In this document: positions 1 to 11,106 of the stretch, in pieces
How positions within the stretch are numbered: the first letter of the stretch is position 1
Layout of the letters: the number at the start of each line of letters is the position of its first letter
Assembly (NCBI GenBank): GCA_018524725.1
Contig: JAEUWP010000010.1
Location: 1-28,414, forward strand
Source: Podaxis mareebaensis
Taxonomy: Eukaryota; Basidiomycota; Agaricomycetes; Agaricales; Agaricaceae
Direction of reading: 5' to 3'
DNA: 28,414 nt
Notes under the pieces: model-generated
Database searches by the model: none
What the model saw: only the letters and a program-made list of their open reading frames with translations
Told to the model about the DNA's origin: nothing
Program-made: the position numbers and the translations under genes

Positions 1-304
1 CGAGTGTTGCGATGACCAATAGTGATGGATGGTCGTTCGATTGCCGTTTTACGAGTAAGCGGGCGTCCGTCCTCACAGTTAGCTTCGTCGCACCGCAGCT
101 CACAGCCTAGGACGTTTCGTGCGCCGCGAATGTCAAAATGTCAGGTAAGGCATCCCGGCTGTTCTGTCATTTAAGCTTATTGCTGTTGAATCGGCTGTGT
201 GAGACTTCCATGCAATCTTTTATTCGATGTCCCACAGCCTCACAAGGAGTTTGTTTATGTTATAAGCCAAATCGATTGACAGACGAGTACCCATTCGATT
301 TACA
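1..304. other. Region upstream of array gene A1
   Basis: No gene is recognisable here. A good 5' splice-site-like CAG/GTAAGG at about 141-149 and a possible acceptor (CCACAG) near 238 could frame an intron in a 5' leader, but nothing else supports this. The last 45 bases are the proximal promoter of A1. Confidence 0.4.
261..266 (+). promoter_or_regulatory. TATA box of A1
   Basis: TATAAG lies 44 bases before the A1 start codon. The same element sits at a similar distance in front of most members of the array, which makes a core-promoter role more likely than a chance match. Confidence 0.5.
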
Positions 305-1657
305 ATGGATTCCGAGATATCTTTCGAGGATGCCAGAGACTTCAAGATCGCGGGCGGTAATTTCGGCAAAGTAGGCAAAAATGTCAAGACGATCAACGTC
401 AAGGATGGCAGTTCGGGCATTTCATTGTCACGCGTTCTCAAGCATTTACCTGTTGGGTCTCGCCGCCGTCAACGACTCGCAACCAGGAACTCGAGTTCTC
501 ACAGAACCTCCTCGATTCGTACCACCCGTTCACCTGCCTTGACTACTACTGCGCGCTCCCCGATCCCGAGCGATTCGTCAGATGCTGAGTCCTCAGACGT
601 TGAGATCTTTGGCAGTGTCTCTACGCACTCGGACTACTCAACGGGACCCTCATCTCTTGGTGAACTTCACCAATCGTGCATCCTCCCTTCTGCTGCTACC
701 ACTACTTTGTCTAACACCCTTGACCGCAATGGCATCCCACCTCCCCAAAACCAATCTCAGTTGCTGAGACCGTCCTATGAAATGCCAGGTGCTCGCACTT
801 CGCAGGTATGGTTCTTTTACCATACCGCTTGATCTATTAGATATCTGGCTCTTGGCCGGCTCTTGCAGGTCCAGCCTAGCAGAGCCGAGTCAGGAGCATC
901 GTTTCTTCCAGCGTACTCCAGTTGGACCAATTATGCGTCTCAAGATTCCCAAAATACCACCCCAGTGCCTTTCGATCTCGCGAACATGGAGCTGCACATG
1001 CATCCTGGCCCGCATACTCGGTCATCAGCGAGTGTGCAGACAACGCCGCGTGCGTACGCCCCAACACCTGCCCCGCGTCCTAATAGCGCCATAGTCGCAT
1101 CACCACGCACCAGCCATATGACACCGCGCCAGCACAACTTGCCAACCACCCGACCCCATTCCACCGTCATAACTCTTGCCCCCGAATCCACACCTCAATC
1201 CCAAGCTGTACTTCACAATCAACCCGCTTTTGACCGCGTTCACTCTCGTCCACTGCCGCCTATCCCAGGCACATCCTCCGCATTTCCCCAACACACACCG
1301 GCGTCGCACATGAACGTTACTCCTCGTGCCGTTCAACCACAAGTACCGCATTTATCTCCTACATCTGCGAACGCCGCGCACGACGTCAGAGTAGAAGGAG
1401 CATATGGTTCAGAATCTGTAATCGAACGCAATGTTTGGGTTAATGATCTGTACAGCCCACACATGCAAACGCCCATCCCCAACCATGGAGATTATCGTGT
1501 TTATCAGCCCTTTCATACATACCCTCACGGGTATTATGCGGCTGCACCCATGCCTCCACCTCCGCCATTCTATCCTCAGTACGGCCCGTTCATGACTCAG
1601 AGCTGGGTTCCGTGGGGTGGCGGTCCTCCCCAGCCACAATGGCCTCAGTATTGGTAG
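305..1657 (+). CDS. Array gene A1: GGNF-motif, disordered proline-rich protein
   Basis: Two exons, 305-805 and 869-1657, joined by a 63-bp GTATGG...TTGCAG intron in phase 0, give 429 residues. The N-terminus (residues 5-31) carries the family motif with GGNF at 17-20. A basic stretch (RRRQR) and an acidic serine cluster (SDSSDAESSD) follow. The remainder is disordered and rich in Pro, Ser and Thr, includes the subfamily-A motif HSRPLPPIPGTSSAFP, and ends in an aromatic Pro/Gly/Gln/Trp tail. There is no signal peptide, membrane segment or enzyme motif. The protein is A-type by exon layout, motifs and 3' flank. The TAG at 1655 cuts it short relative to A3 and A4: in-frame sequence after the stop still resembles their C-termini. 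The start is fixed by the paralogues and by the upstream TATAAG. Function is unknown. Confidence 0.75.
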
Positions 1658-1782
1658 AACGGTGTGTATTGGTATGGCGAACCCTCCCTTATGCCAATTG
1701 TTTTCCCGGATCGGGTGGGCCAAGACCCGAGACGCTTGTACATCGCGGATCCCGAGTGGCGGTTAGGTGAGAGAGTAATGGC

Positions 1783-2030
1783 ACTGAAGGTTTCAAGTAT
1801 CGGTGTGTCGGTGTTCGTTCCATTCCTTTTTTAGCATTTCTACGGTTCAATTTATTGTGGAAACAGAAGTTCCTTATACCTGAACTAACAAAGTGATACC
1901 CCCGCCTTTTATGTGCTTTGCTTTCTGTTATATATGTCTTGCGTTATAACTTATTGGGAAAACTTGTGGATTGACACCTGTTGTATAATTGGACTGTATT
2001 CCAGTTAACGATAGACGTTGACACTCGTGA
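1783..2030 (+). repeat. A-type 3' flank, copy 1
   Basis: This non-coding stretch after A1 is recognisably similar to those after A3 (11107-11347) and A4 (16945-17185). Shared landmarks in the same order are CGGTGTGTCGGT/TCGGTGTTCGTTC, GTGATACCC/ATGATACC, a T-rich TTATATATGTC-type run, TTGTATAATTGGACTG and GATAGACGTT. The duplicated unit therefore extends past the coding region. Confidence 0.65.
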
Positions 2031-2374
2031 ATAGCACGGGTCGTTTAAAGATAGTCGACAAAACATGCATCCTTACACACATTGAATCTCAAACACTCAT
2101 ATACAGTCTGGGCATTCACCAACCTTTGGGAAATATTTCGAGTTCGCTACAGCTATAAACGCAAGTATCTAAAGTAGTAGTTGCGGCTCCCGAGTCTGTT
2201 TTCTCAACGACTGTAGTAATAAATTGTAGTCGTGATCAGATTATATCAGGATAAAGATTAGCTTCATGGATATTAACCTAGGATAATTCGTGATAGCTGG
2301 GATAACCCTGTTTCCATATTCTGATCTGTCAGTAATCAGGAGGAGTTAACGTCACATTTGAGGCAGATGATAAC

Positions 2375-2660
2375 TGTGGAAGTAGCCGAACGGCTGCGCA
2401 AGGAGTATTATTGTAGACACACAACCGTTCTCCTGTAGATAGGTGAAACTGGTAGTACAGTATAAAAGGCCTAGATCATTGTGTAGATAGGACAGACACT
2501 CTTGTACATACGTTCTTTCCCCTTAATCTTCTCTATTTTCCTTCCGCGCTACGACGTCTCTCTCTTTCCCCCTTCGAACCCGGCAGTCCTGCATAATCTT
2601 CCTAGATAATAATCAAGATTAAATTATCATTGTGACTGTGAGTTTCAAGCAAGTGTGACA
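2375..2660 (+). mobile_element. Possible solo LTR (retrotransposon remnant)
   Basis: The 286-bp stretch starts TGTGGAAGTAGCC and ends GTGTGACA, giving the TG...CA ends of an LTR. It contains TATAAAAGG at 2461-2469 followed by a long pyrimidine-rich tract (2510-2575), the usual LTR layout. No internal domain, second LTR or exact target-site duplication was found (ATAAC before, AATAC after). A remote promoter or leader of B1 is the alternative. Confidence 0.3.
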
Positions 2661-2899
2661 AATACAGTACGTAGGCCCTGGATACTCCGGGCCGCTAGTG
2701 ATACCTTGTCGTTGGACTATGTAGCCGTTATGAGCATTTCCTGTGCTCCACGAGGCTCTATGCCGTATTCTCACCAATGCGCATCTTCATGCACACTCGC
2801 ACAGGAATGCACTAGGTTAATCTATTGAAGGCTGGGCTTTTGACATGCTGTTGAGCATGTACATGTGCCACAGCCTTAGAGGGGTTCCTCGCCAGGGCG

Positions 2900-2907
2900 T
2901 ATAAAAA
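2900..2907 (+). promoter_or_regulatory. TATA box of B1
   Basis: TATAAAAA lies 48 bases before the B1 start codon, matching the placement in the other array genes. Confidence 0.6.
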
Positions 2908-2947
2908 CCTGGCTTATTGGCATTGGATCTCCCTGCTAAGATCCGCA

Positions 2948-4427
2948 ATGCCTAGTATCAGCTTCAAAGGCGCCAACGGTTTCACCATCTCTGGAGGCAA
3001 CTTCAGCGAAATTGGGGGGAGCGTCGTCACTTACAACATCGGACAGCTGGCAAAACCACAGCGGATCAATCAACTTCCTCCCTTGACTAGTCCCGAAGAG
3101 TCTGAACGAAGACACTCACAAGCGGCTCATCGGGAATCCATCCAGCAGGCACCTCCTTCACCATCAGCGGCTTCCACTGGACGTGTCTCGACGTGGGCCT
3201 CCCCAGCTGGGTCGACTAACCAGTCTGCTTCGACCTCCTCCACCCTGGGCATAGAGGAACGCCAACACCTCGGGTCCTCCGAGCCTACTCCCAGCCAACA
3301 ACAAAATAACCCTGAACTCCTTACACCGCTCACTGACACCCTCAACCTCCGTCGCTTCACCCCATCAGCACAACCACAAATCCTTTCACCTGTTTTCGAA
3401 ACTACCCATGCGCTTTCCCCGGAGGTATGAGTAACACTTGGCCATACCCAACTACATCTCTGACCTTCCGTAGCTCCCTTCCAGCAGGGCTGGATACAGA
3501 ACGTCCACAACCCCAGGCAGCTATGAAATTCGAGCCTCTTCCCTATCTTGTCCTCCACCGCCACTCCCAGCCCGACCCGCGAGCCGACCTCCTCCCCCAG
3601 CATCGCCATATCGTCCAGTATCATCGAACGAAACCCCCGATCCTAATACACCTCCGCCCCTCACTCCTCGTCCCCTCACCGCCGCTTCAGAGCCCGAAGA
3701 CCACTCGCCCAGCTTCGCTCAACTCCAAGCTCAACGTGCTGACGTGAAAGACTATGCATACGGGTCGAACACAATCACCCACACACCCCAGCCCCATCCC
3801 CTATCCCAAAGCCCACAAACCAGTGGTAACAGCATCCCCCAGCAAACACTCGCCCGTCCCAACGACCTCATGAATTACCTAAGCTCTGGCGCCCAGACTC
3901 CTTCCGCTCCTCCGAGGTTCCCTCCTGCACCTTCCGTCACCTCTACTACTACTCCTGCTTCACCCCTCTCTCCTCTAGGTCCGAGCAGTGTGAATGACGG
4001 GAGTAGCGTTGCGACCTCCCAAAACTCACATCACTGGACGTGCGGTTCAATCTCAAACTGGGCCATTAACGTCCGACCTTCAGAAGGCGGGTATGACTCC
4101 GACTCTTCCCGGGAGAGCAACACTGCAGCGAACTATGCTCCTGGCTACGACAACCCTAGTCCTACTGTTTCCGACCCGCATAATCACGCGTACCCAACCC
4201 AGCACTACGGCTACGCTCCCTCCCTTCCCGTTCTTCCTCCCCCACCCGCACGAATATTTCCGCAGTACAATCGAGGTTACGCCCAACCGTGGGCTCCGTC
4301 CGCTCCTCTACACCCGCAGCAGTATCAGAACTACGAGTACGGACATGCGTATAGGTATGGTGAACACATGCCAGCGCTGTATCTTGGAAGCCCGGGTGAA
4401 CCTAGTTTCCCCATGCCTAGTTTCTAG
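2948..4427 (+). CDS. Array gene B1: GGNF-motif, disordered proline-rich protein
   Basis: Exons 2948-3424 and 3474-4427, joined by a 49-bp phase-0 intron (GTATGA...CCGTAG), encode 476 residues, the longest of the array. Unspliced, the frame would stop at 3430; splicing restores a frame that stays open for 317 codons and carries family features. GGNF is at residues 16-19. Subfamily-B landmarks are TPLTDTLN before the intron, then SRAGYRTS, FAQLQAQR, CGSISNW...VRP, and a Tyr/Gly/His-rich tail (YEYGHAYRYGEH). The rest is low-complexity Pro/Ser/Thr/Gln with no catalytic domain, signal peptide or membrane helix. It is flanked by A1 and A2 on the same strand. Function is unknown. Confidence 0.75.
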
Positions 4428-5245
4428 TCTAAGAGAAGCGGCGTTGTTCTGATGCCGAACTCGAGAGCACGTTATCACGATAGCTGTGTTCGTGCTCGTC
4501 GCGTTGTGCTGTGGACCATGAACTTCTGGGGCCATTATTCCTTTAATTTGTGCTTGATCGGTGTTTCATTGACTCAAGGACTACCCCTTTTTCCTCTGTT
4601 CACTTCCTGGATTCGTGCCTGCAAGCATGAAAATCGCGTCTTACACAACTCTCGATTCGGTCATGCAGAAACCCGACCGCATACTCCACCCCCTTCCTTC
4701 CTAGTTTTTTAGTAACCGTATTGCCGCTAGATGTCAAAACCTATGTATGTATTAGTAGTTGATATACGCATTATTTGGAATGAAACTTCATTTGCATAGA
4801 GTCATATTCCACGCCATCAAAGTCTGGTGGACCTCTAAGGATGCGTTTGGCATCTCTACCGGAGATAAGTACACTTGCACAGCTTTGACCTTCTTTTGTC
4901 GTCTCACCATGGGGCGTCACCAAAGCCAGCCCAGAAATAACAATCATCTAATCCAATCTCACCATCGTTTTTCATTTCCTTTCGTATGAACGTGGATATG
5001 CCCATACGAGTGGCTGTTCAACATCACTTCAAGATGACTCCACAGTCTACATCCGCGTGATGACTTGCCGTAACTTAGCGCGGTATGGGCAAGAGGATCT
5101 CGAAGGCCCACGCACAGCTTCCAAGTTTACTGTTCAACCCTAACATTGGAGCACGTATAAGAATGCCTTTCCACCTCCCACCAAACCGACAAGTGGTTAA
5201 TCTTGCTGAAGCCCAACCTCACAATCTTGCAATCGCCCCTTAACT
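4428..5245. other. Intergenic B1-A2
   Basis: Holds the 3' end of B1 and the A2 promoter. Short open stretches such as 4452-4712 have no recognisable motif and no paralogue, so none is called as a gene. Confidence 0.5.
5156..5161 (+). promoter_or_regulatory. TATA box of A2
   Basis: TATAAG lies 90 bases before the A2 start, farther than in the other array genes. A transcription start near 5190 would leave a leader of about 55 bases. Confidence 0.45.
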
Positions 5246-6475
5246 ATGACTAACAAAATCATTTCCTTTGAAGGGGCGAGGAACTTCAAGATAAAAGGTG
5301 GCAACTTCGGTGAGGTCGACGGAGATGTGGTCAATGTTAATCTCCAGGGCTCAGGGCAATCAATATCACACATCCCTTGGAATCACCTACCGCTTGGTAC
5401 TCGACACCGACGGCGGCTCGGAAACAGAAATGAGGCTCGCCGAAGGTCCACGAGTTCAATTCCGCCCCCTTCCCCAACCTCGAGTCGTTCCTCCGACTCA
5501 TCGGATAACGAAGGACCTGACAGCGGTGCTGGCGGCCTCTCAGGTCGATACCCCGCGTGGACTTCGACCGAGAGGCACCAACGTAACCTTTCATCCCACT
5601 CAGTCCCCCCTCCCACTTACACTGATGATCAAGCCCCTCCTCCTACCACTACTTCACAACACGCGGGCGACCCGCTTTCGCCTTTGTCTGTTTCACTCGG
5701 CTTCGGCCTGCGAAGTCCAACAACACCGCTGGTATCACCTTCACACCAGCGTATAAGTCAGACGGCGTATCCACCTGCAGGTCTTCCTGCTGCGATCGTC
5801 GCGTCGACACCTTCAGTCCATCCCCAGACTGCCGACGAGAGCCCAGCTACTCGCTTCACACGTCTCCAAGCTCAGCACCGACACACTACTTCGCCCATAC
5901 GGGGTTACGGTCCCATCATCGTCACTTATACACCTTCACAATCTCCCCAGACACCACAGCAACGCCTTCAACGGACTCCTACACAGGCGTTCTCTGCGAC
6001 TCCAACCCAGGCCGCACTATTGACCCCTAGAACGAGACGTAACCGTCCTCTTCCTCCCACACCTCAGCCTTTAACACCCGCAGTAGCAGCGCCTCGGGCA
6101 AATTATACACTGCCGATGCAAACGCAGGCGCCAACATTGTCTACAGCATACAGGACAAGTGACATCACTGAGGCTGGGATAGGGCATCAGTCGTTCCTGG
6201 ATCATTCATTGCCGCATGGTGCAAGCGTTAACCGCTACAACATTCATCCACAAACGCCCAGACCCCGGGTTCATCCTAGTCAGCCCCCTTATGCGACGGA
6301 TCTGAACTACTACACCCACGACCATTACACTGCCCACCCTACACCTGTACTCCCTGCGCCTCCTTACCTAAATCCTTCATACGACTCTGGGTGGAATGCA
6401 ACCGTTGGCAGTGCTTATGGGCCATTCCGGACACCCGATCCGAACTTCTCTCCAAGATCAGGCAGACCTGACTAG
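5246..6475 (+). CDS. Array gene A2: intronless GGNF-motif protein, A/B mosaic
   Basis: A single open frame of 409 residues. GGNF is at residues 18-21. The sequence after it (HLPLGTRHRRRLGNRN) and the serine/acidic cluster (SRSSDSSDNEG) match subfamily A. Farther on, TRFTRLQAQH is much closer to B2 (MRFTRPQAQH) and B1 (FAQLQAQR) than to any A gene, and the A-type ITGGD segment is missing. The tail is disordered and Tyr/Pro/His-rich. The intron found in A1, A3 and A4 is absent: a possible 49-bp intron (5732-5780) would break the long open frame. The downstream flank also does not resemble the A-type flank. Best read as a recombinant or diverged A member. Function is unknown. Confidence 0.7.
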   Translation: MTNKIISFEGARNFKIKGGNFGEVDGDVVNVNLQGSGQSISHIPWNHLPLGTRHRRRLGNRNEARRRSTSSIPPPSPTSSRSSDSSDNEGPDSGAGGLSGRYPAWTSTERHQRNLSSHSVPPPTYTDDQAPPPTTTSQHAGDPLSPLSVSLGFGLRSPTTPLVSPSHQRISQTAYPPAGLPAAIVASTPSVHPQTADESPATRFTRLQAQHRHTTSPIRGYGPIIVTYTPSQSPQTPQQRLQRTPTQAFSATPTQAALLTPRTRRNRPLPPTPQPLTPAVAAPRANYTLPMQTQAPTLSTAYRTSDITEAGIGHQSFLDHSLPHGASVNRYNIHPQTPRPRVHPSQPPYATDLNYYTHDHYTAHPTPVLPAPPYLNPSYDSGWNATVGSAYGPFRTPDPNFSPRSGRPD

Positions 6476-7186
6476 CCGCCAGCTGCTTTTTGGGGACTTT
6501 GAGGCATGAGTTGGGGGAAGATGTGGGTTGTGGTGGATGTGATGATTATGGGACGAGCACTGCCGCCCTTGTGCTGTGTTTTACTTATATTACAGTAGTT
6601 GGTAAGTAGTTTGATTTTATTAGAAGTTTAGTGATGGATTTAGATATTTTGCCGGCTCATGGGGCCTACCTAGGAATCTCCTGTGGCATAGAGTTTATTA
6701 ATACTTGGATACTATTCTGTTTAAGAACCGAGGTAGTAGCTAGGCGTGCCGTATTGGATATTGCACGAAATACACTGGGGATGAATTTGATGGTGAATCA
6801 TTGAGCGTCAATGAATGCGTAGCGTTATTGTCTTACCAACTCCAATGCTCGCCTTTACCAAAAATGTTTAAAGTTTGCAGCGCACGAGGCCGTCATTTTG
6901 ACGGATGATACGGAATCCCCAGCTATGCATGTGGCAGTACCTAGCCTGATGAGCATTGGCGAGACTTCCCCCGGTGGGAATGTTCCTCTTTACTTATCTT
7001 CCTGCATGACGTATATGAATGGAGTTCTTATTTCCGGCTATCGTTCCTGTCCATGTCCCGTACAAAGCTGTTGACGTGCTGTTACTCGGTTAGACGCTGA
7101 AGAGTATAATGCAGCTACCCGTGACTGGAGAGATATCCGATTTATAAGCAATATAAGATGTCTCGCTTGCGGACCAGCGAGCTATA
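6476..7186. other. Intergenic A2-B2
   Basis: Holds the 3' end of A2 and the promoter of B2. The A-type 3' flank seen after A1, A3 and A4 is not recognisable, and no other feature was seen. Confidence 0.5.
7143..7157 (+). promoter_or_regulatory. Double TATA box of B2
   Basis: Two TATAAG hexamers (7143-7148 and 7152-7157) lie 44 and 35 bases before the B2 start codon. Confidence 0.55.
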
Positions 7187-8505
7187 ATGCCTAGCCTCAG
7201 CTTCCAGGGAGCTAGTAATTTCTCAATCACCGGTGGCAATTTCGGCGAAATTGGAGGTCATGTATTGACCTGCAACTTCAATCATCTCCCAAGACAACAG
7301 CAATCCAATCCGCTGCCTGACCACGAGGAGATACCTACAGCAGTGCCTCAGGATAGGTCAGAAAGGAGGCAAAGACGGTTGGCTCGTCCTGAAGCAACCA
7401 AACCACTACTTGCTCTGTCCTTCCCGGAGCCAGTTGCAACCGACGTATCTGCCTCGAGAACCATTGTTTCTCCCGCCGCCACATCAGAGGCCCACTCTCG
7501 AGTTTCCAGTCCCCCTTCGCTAGAGAACGACTCTGACAATCTGGGAAATGGAGACAACTCCGCCCACTTAATCAGTGTGTCGAGGCGCTCAATACCACCT
7601 TCAGAACTAGAGGAAGACCAATATACTGGGCCTTCCAACAATGCACATTCCGTGCCCCAGGCTGCGCCTCTTCAATCCAGTAATCTTGCGCCACTTACCA
7701 GCTTCCACGACCTGGATCGTCCTACTCCAGCTGATCAGCTCCAAATCCTCTCTCCTGCGCGCGAAGTGGTCCGACCACGCTACCCTGATGTATGATTTTT
7801 ACAAACCAGACCCATGAAAGCCATTTGCTAACTCACCCCCACTCTCAGGTATCACCCAACAGATCGTCCACGGATCCAGGCCAAACAACATACTTGCCTC
7901 GGGGCCCGTCTCCACTAGTCCCACCCCAGCCTTCTAGTGCAGATTCGCTCCGGCCACAAAGAATATACACCGAGTCACCGCCACCAATTAACCACCAAGC
8001 ATTCGACCCACCCCTCCGTGCACCAGTTACACATGAAAGGTTCAGGCTCGAAGACCCTGCAATGCGCTTCACTCGCCCTCAAGCCCAGCACGATACCGAG
8101 GACTATGCATCCACGACATCTTTGCTTAAAGCAATGCCTCAATCGCCACTCTGGACGCCTGGATCAATCTCTCGTTGGTCCCATGGAGTCCGACCGGAAG
8201 ACGGACTCGCCTTGGAGTCTTCTCCAGTTTCCGTCCCGGAGTCCCATCTATGCCACTGCGGTGGCATGGTCAGAAGCTACCCTCCTCCACCTCTCCCGCT
8301 CATACCCGCGTCCGTACCTGAGCACCATCAGCTTCTGTATTATCATCCCCACACCTTGCCGTGGGGTCCCCTTGCTCCTCAGCAACCATATCAGAGCAAT
8401 GGAATATGCGATGGATTTGGATACGGTCATAGCTATGGACAAGTGCAATATTCGTCAGGAAGGCCAGGTGCCTTGTGCCCCAATTCTAGAGTGTCAGAAT
8501 ATTGA
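7187..8505 (+). CDS. Array gene B2: GGNF-motif, disordered proline-rich protein
   Basis: Exons 7187-7789 and 7849-8505 are joined by a 59-bp phase-0 intron (GTATGA...TCTCAG), giving 419 residues. As in B1, a stop (TGA at 7793) follows the exon if it is not spliced. GGNF is at residues 16-19. Basic SERRQRR and acidic ENDSDN segments follow, then LQILSP just before the intron, as in B1. The second exon carries MRFTRPQAQH, TPGSISRW...VRP and a Tyr/Gly/His-rich end (FGYGHSYGQVQY), all B landmarks. There is no enzyme motif, signal peptide or membrane span. The second-exon start follows from the B1 alignment and the phase. Function is unknown. Confidence 0.75.
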
Positions 8506-9670
8506 GAGAAGCACCGGAGGGATGTTGATGGGCCACCTTGACCTTCGGTTTTGGCTGCCGTTGCCTTGCCGGTCATTATTCAATACTTAGGGATTCAGGG
8601 TGGCGGTTGAGAAAAAGGTCATCATGGAATAGTTCGCCGAGATAAATTATAATCAGAGCTCCGAAGGTCCATGAAGGATCTGAGAGTCAAGTGTTCCCCG
8701 ACGCCCCTACGATGATTAACCTTAGAGGAAGATACACAGACCGGATTTAATAGATGTGTTGTGCACGTCCAACATGGTTCATTCAATATCAGGTTTCCCT
8801 TTTTAAGGCCTTACCAACCGTATCCTAGTCATTCCACATCCGATTACTTGCTCAGGGCCTTTCCCGGCTATTCCAGTGTCCCTTAAGTGTCGCCTCTCAC
8901 GACGGACGCCACCAGAGAGGAGGGTAGGATGTATAAGCCTGTCGAGAGGATCATCAGTAAAGTGATGATGCTCTTCTGGCACTACGTTTCGATGTCTGGG
9001 GTTTGGAGGGGAAGATAGTATGATTCTTGTCTCAAACCCGCTGTAATCGATCTCGTAGGGATTCTTCCAGCATTCCTGAGGCCTGAACTTGTGGCTGGTT
9101 AATATTTAATACTTAATGATGCCCATCACACCGGATTGTCACAGCTTAAGTAATGAACCCCTTTGTAAGCTCCCCGTGCCCGACTCTTGCAACGTCCCAA
9201 TCCATCCGCACACGCCACCTTGTACAATGTACAACTTCTCCGCCAACCACGTATTTCTTGACATTTTAATGCGCCAATGTTGTTGTTTACTATCTTAACA
9301 TACGCCAAATCCGGGCACACGGTGGACCGCGCGCTGGCGTCCCCCACTCGTCGCCCATCTGGGCAGTCCAGTGCTCCTAAATCCATCTCGCCTCTTTCAT
9401 TGGAACGGTCCCGAATTCCTGGTACGGGAACTGGCGTTCAAATTCGTCAATAATGACGATACGAAGATGACCTGGCAGGTTGATCAAGACTTTGGCGGTA
9501 AAACTTCCGCCTTGTCACCCGCAGCTTGTGCTCAAAGATAGGTAAATCATCCCCTGCTATCCTCCCGGATCAAATCAGGCTCAGTTGCTGTTTAAGGCAG
9601 TGCAGGGATTTTCCGATTCGAAGACCAAGTATAAAAGCATGACTCGATCGGACGTATTGGGTCACCACCA
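8506..9670. other. Intergenic B2-A3
   Basis: About 1.2 kb without a recognisable gene. It contains a small perfect hairpin (ATCATCA 8950-8956, TGATGAT 8963-8969) and, at the right end, the A3 promoter. Short open frames around 9116-9386 lack motifs or paralogues. Confidence 0.5.
9630..9637 (+). promoter_or_regulatory. TATA box of A3
   Basis: TATAAAAG lies 41 bases before the A3 start codon, the best-formed TATA element of the array. Confidence 0.6.
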
Positions 9671-11083
9671 ATGGCTCCTCGCATTTCTTTTGAGGGGGCT
9701 TGCGACTTCGAGGTTAGTGGCGGTAACTTTGGCGAAGTACGCGGAAATGTCGAGACGATCAACGCCAACGACGTCCGGTCATGTTCTCGCGTTCTCAAGC
9801 GCTTGGCTGCCGAGAATCGCGACCGCCAACGACTCTCCTCAGACCCGAGACCTCGAAGAGCCTCTTCGGTTCGTCCACCTACCCACCCACCTGTCTTGGC
9901 CACTACTACACATTCCTCGGCCTTAAGTGACTCGTCAGATTCCGAGTCTTCGGACTTTGAGGGCTTTGGAACTGATTCCATGCACTCGGACTACTCAACG
10001 GCACTTTCATCCCTCGACGACCTTCACCAACCACCCGCCAACTCTCTTGGCCCCGATGGCGTCCCCCCTCCCCAAAGTCAGTTTCAGCCGCTGAGACCCC
10101 CTCACGGAATGCCCAATATTCGCTCTCCTCAGGTATGTCCCCCACTATGCCACTCATTTCACGTAGATATCTGACTCTTGTCTCAGTTCCCGCAGGTCCA
10201 GCCTAGGAGAGCCGAGTCAAGAGCGTCGCCACTTCCAGCATACTCTGCTCGGGTTAGGAATCCGCTCCAAAGTCCCCAAAACACTACACCTGTGCCTCCC
10301 AGACCCGCAAACATGGAGTCACGCAGGTATCGCAATTCATATCCTCAGCCACCGACAAGCGCGCATACGACTCCACGTGCACACCACCCACCACCTTTCT
10401 CTTGTCCTAACGACAATATGGCTGTATCACCACACCGCACCAACTACGCAACACCACGTTTGCGCGACTTGCCAGCCGCCCTTCTCCGTTCCACTACCGT
10501 AACTCCCGTTCCCGTATCCGCACCCCAACACCAACCTGTACCTCATAGTCAATCCGCATCCTCCCGCATTCACTCTCGCCCGCTGCCGCACATCCCCGGC
10601 ACATCTTCCGCATTCCCCCCTCCCACGCGTGCACCGTCCGCGAACGTCACTCCTAGTCGTGTTGTTCAACCACAGACGTCTTCCTCTTCCGTGAACGCGA
10701 TGCGTGACGTCGGAATCCATGGAGGGTATAACTTGGACCCTATCACCGGAGGCGATGTCCGCGTTAACAATACACTCACATCACAAACGCAAACGCCTAT
10801 ATTCAATTACGGATACCATGATTATCGTGGCTGTCCGTCCCCCCACCTGTACCCTTATGGGCAATACACAGCACCCATGCTTCCGTTTGCACCGCTCTGC
10901 CCCCAATACAACCACCCACATATGGTCCGTGCCGACGTTCCATGGAGTCATGGTGTTCCCCAGCCGCGATGGCCTCAGCAGAATCAACATGGGTATCAGT
11001 ATGTGGAACCCGTACCATACGCCATTCCCTCTCCAGGAGCAGGCGGATCTAGCGATGGGACACCCATGCGTCGGGGACTCTGA
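9671..11083 (+). CDS. Array gene A3: GGNF-motif, disordered proline-rich protein
   Basis: Exons 9671-10132 and 10196-11083, joined by a 63-bp phase-0 intron (GTATGT...CCGCAG), give 449 residues. A second acceptor at 10186 would add three residues. GGNF is at residues 17-20. An acidic cluster SDSSDSESSD follows, then HSDYST, shared with A1. After the intron come VQPRRAESRAS, HSRPLPHIPGTSSAFP, a DPITGGDVRVN segment that echoes the N-terminal motif, and a tail rich in Tyr, Pro, His and Gln ending in RRGL. The intron length equals that of A1. Exon layout, motifs and 3' flank make A3 and A1 close relatives, with A4 next. No catalytic or targeting signal is visible. Function is unknown. Confidence 0.78.
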
Positions 11084-11106
11084 GCTATGGTTTAGGTAAA
11101 GGAGTA

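Larger units (their letters stand above)
1658..2947. other. Intergenic A1-B1
   Basis: The first ~370 bases are the A-type 3' flank, shared with A3 and A4. The middle holds a possible retrotransposon long terminal repeat (listed separately). The last ~250 bases are the B1 promoter. No convincing coding sequence was seen. Confidence 0.5.

Noticed and set aside
3127..3624. A 165-codon minus-strand open frame overlapping B1
   Set aside because: It is antisense to a gene whose sense frame carries the family motifs. It has no recognisable motif, and similar antisense frames over other array genes are unrelated.
5732..5780. A possible 49-bp intron in A2 (GTATCA...CTGCAG)
   Set aside because: Removing 49 bp shifts the frame and soon meets a stop. 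The unspliced frame stays open for 230 more codons and contains TRFTRLQAQH.
8950..8969. Hairpin ATCATCA-6-TGATGAT as a terminator or regulatory stem
   Set aside because: A single 7-bp stem is expected by chance in a window of this size and is not repeated near other array genes.
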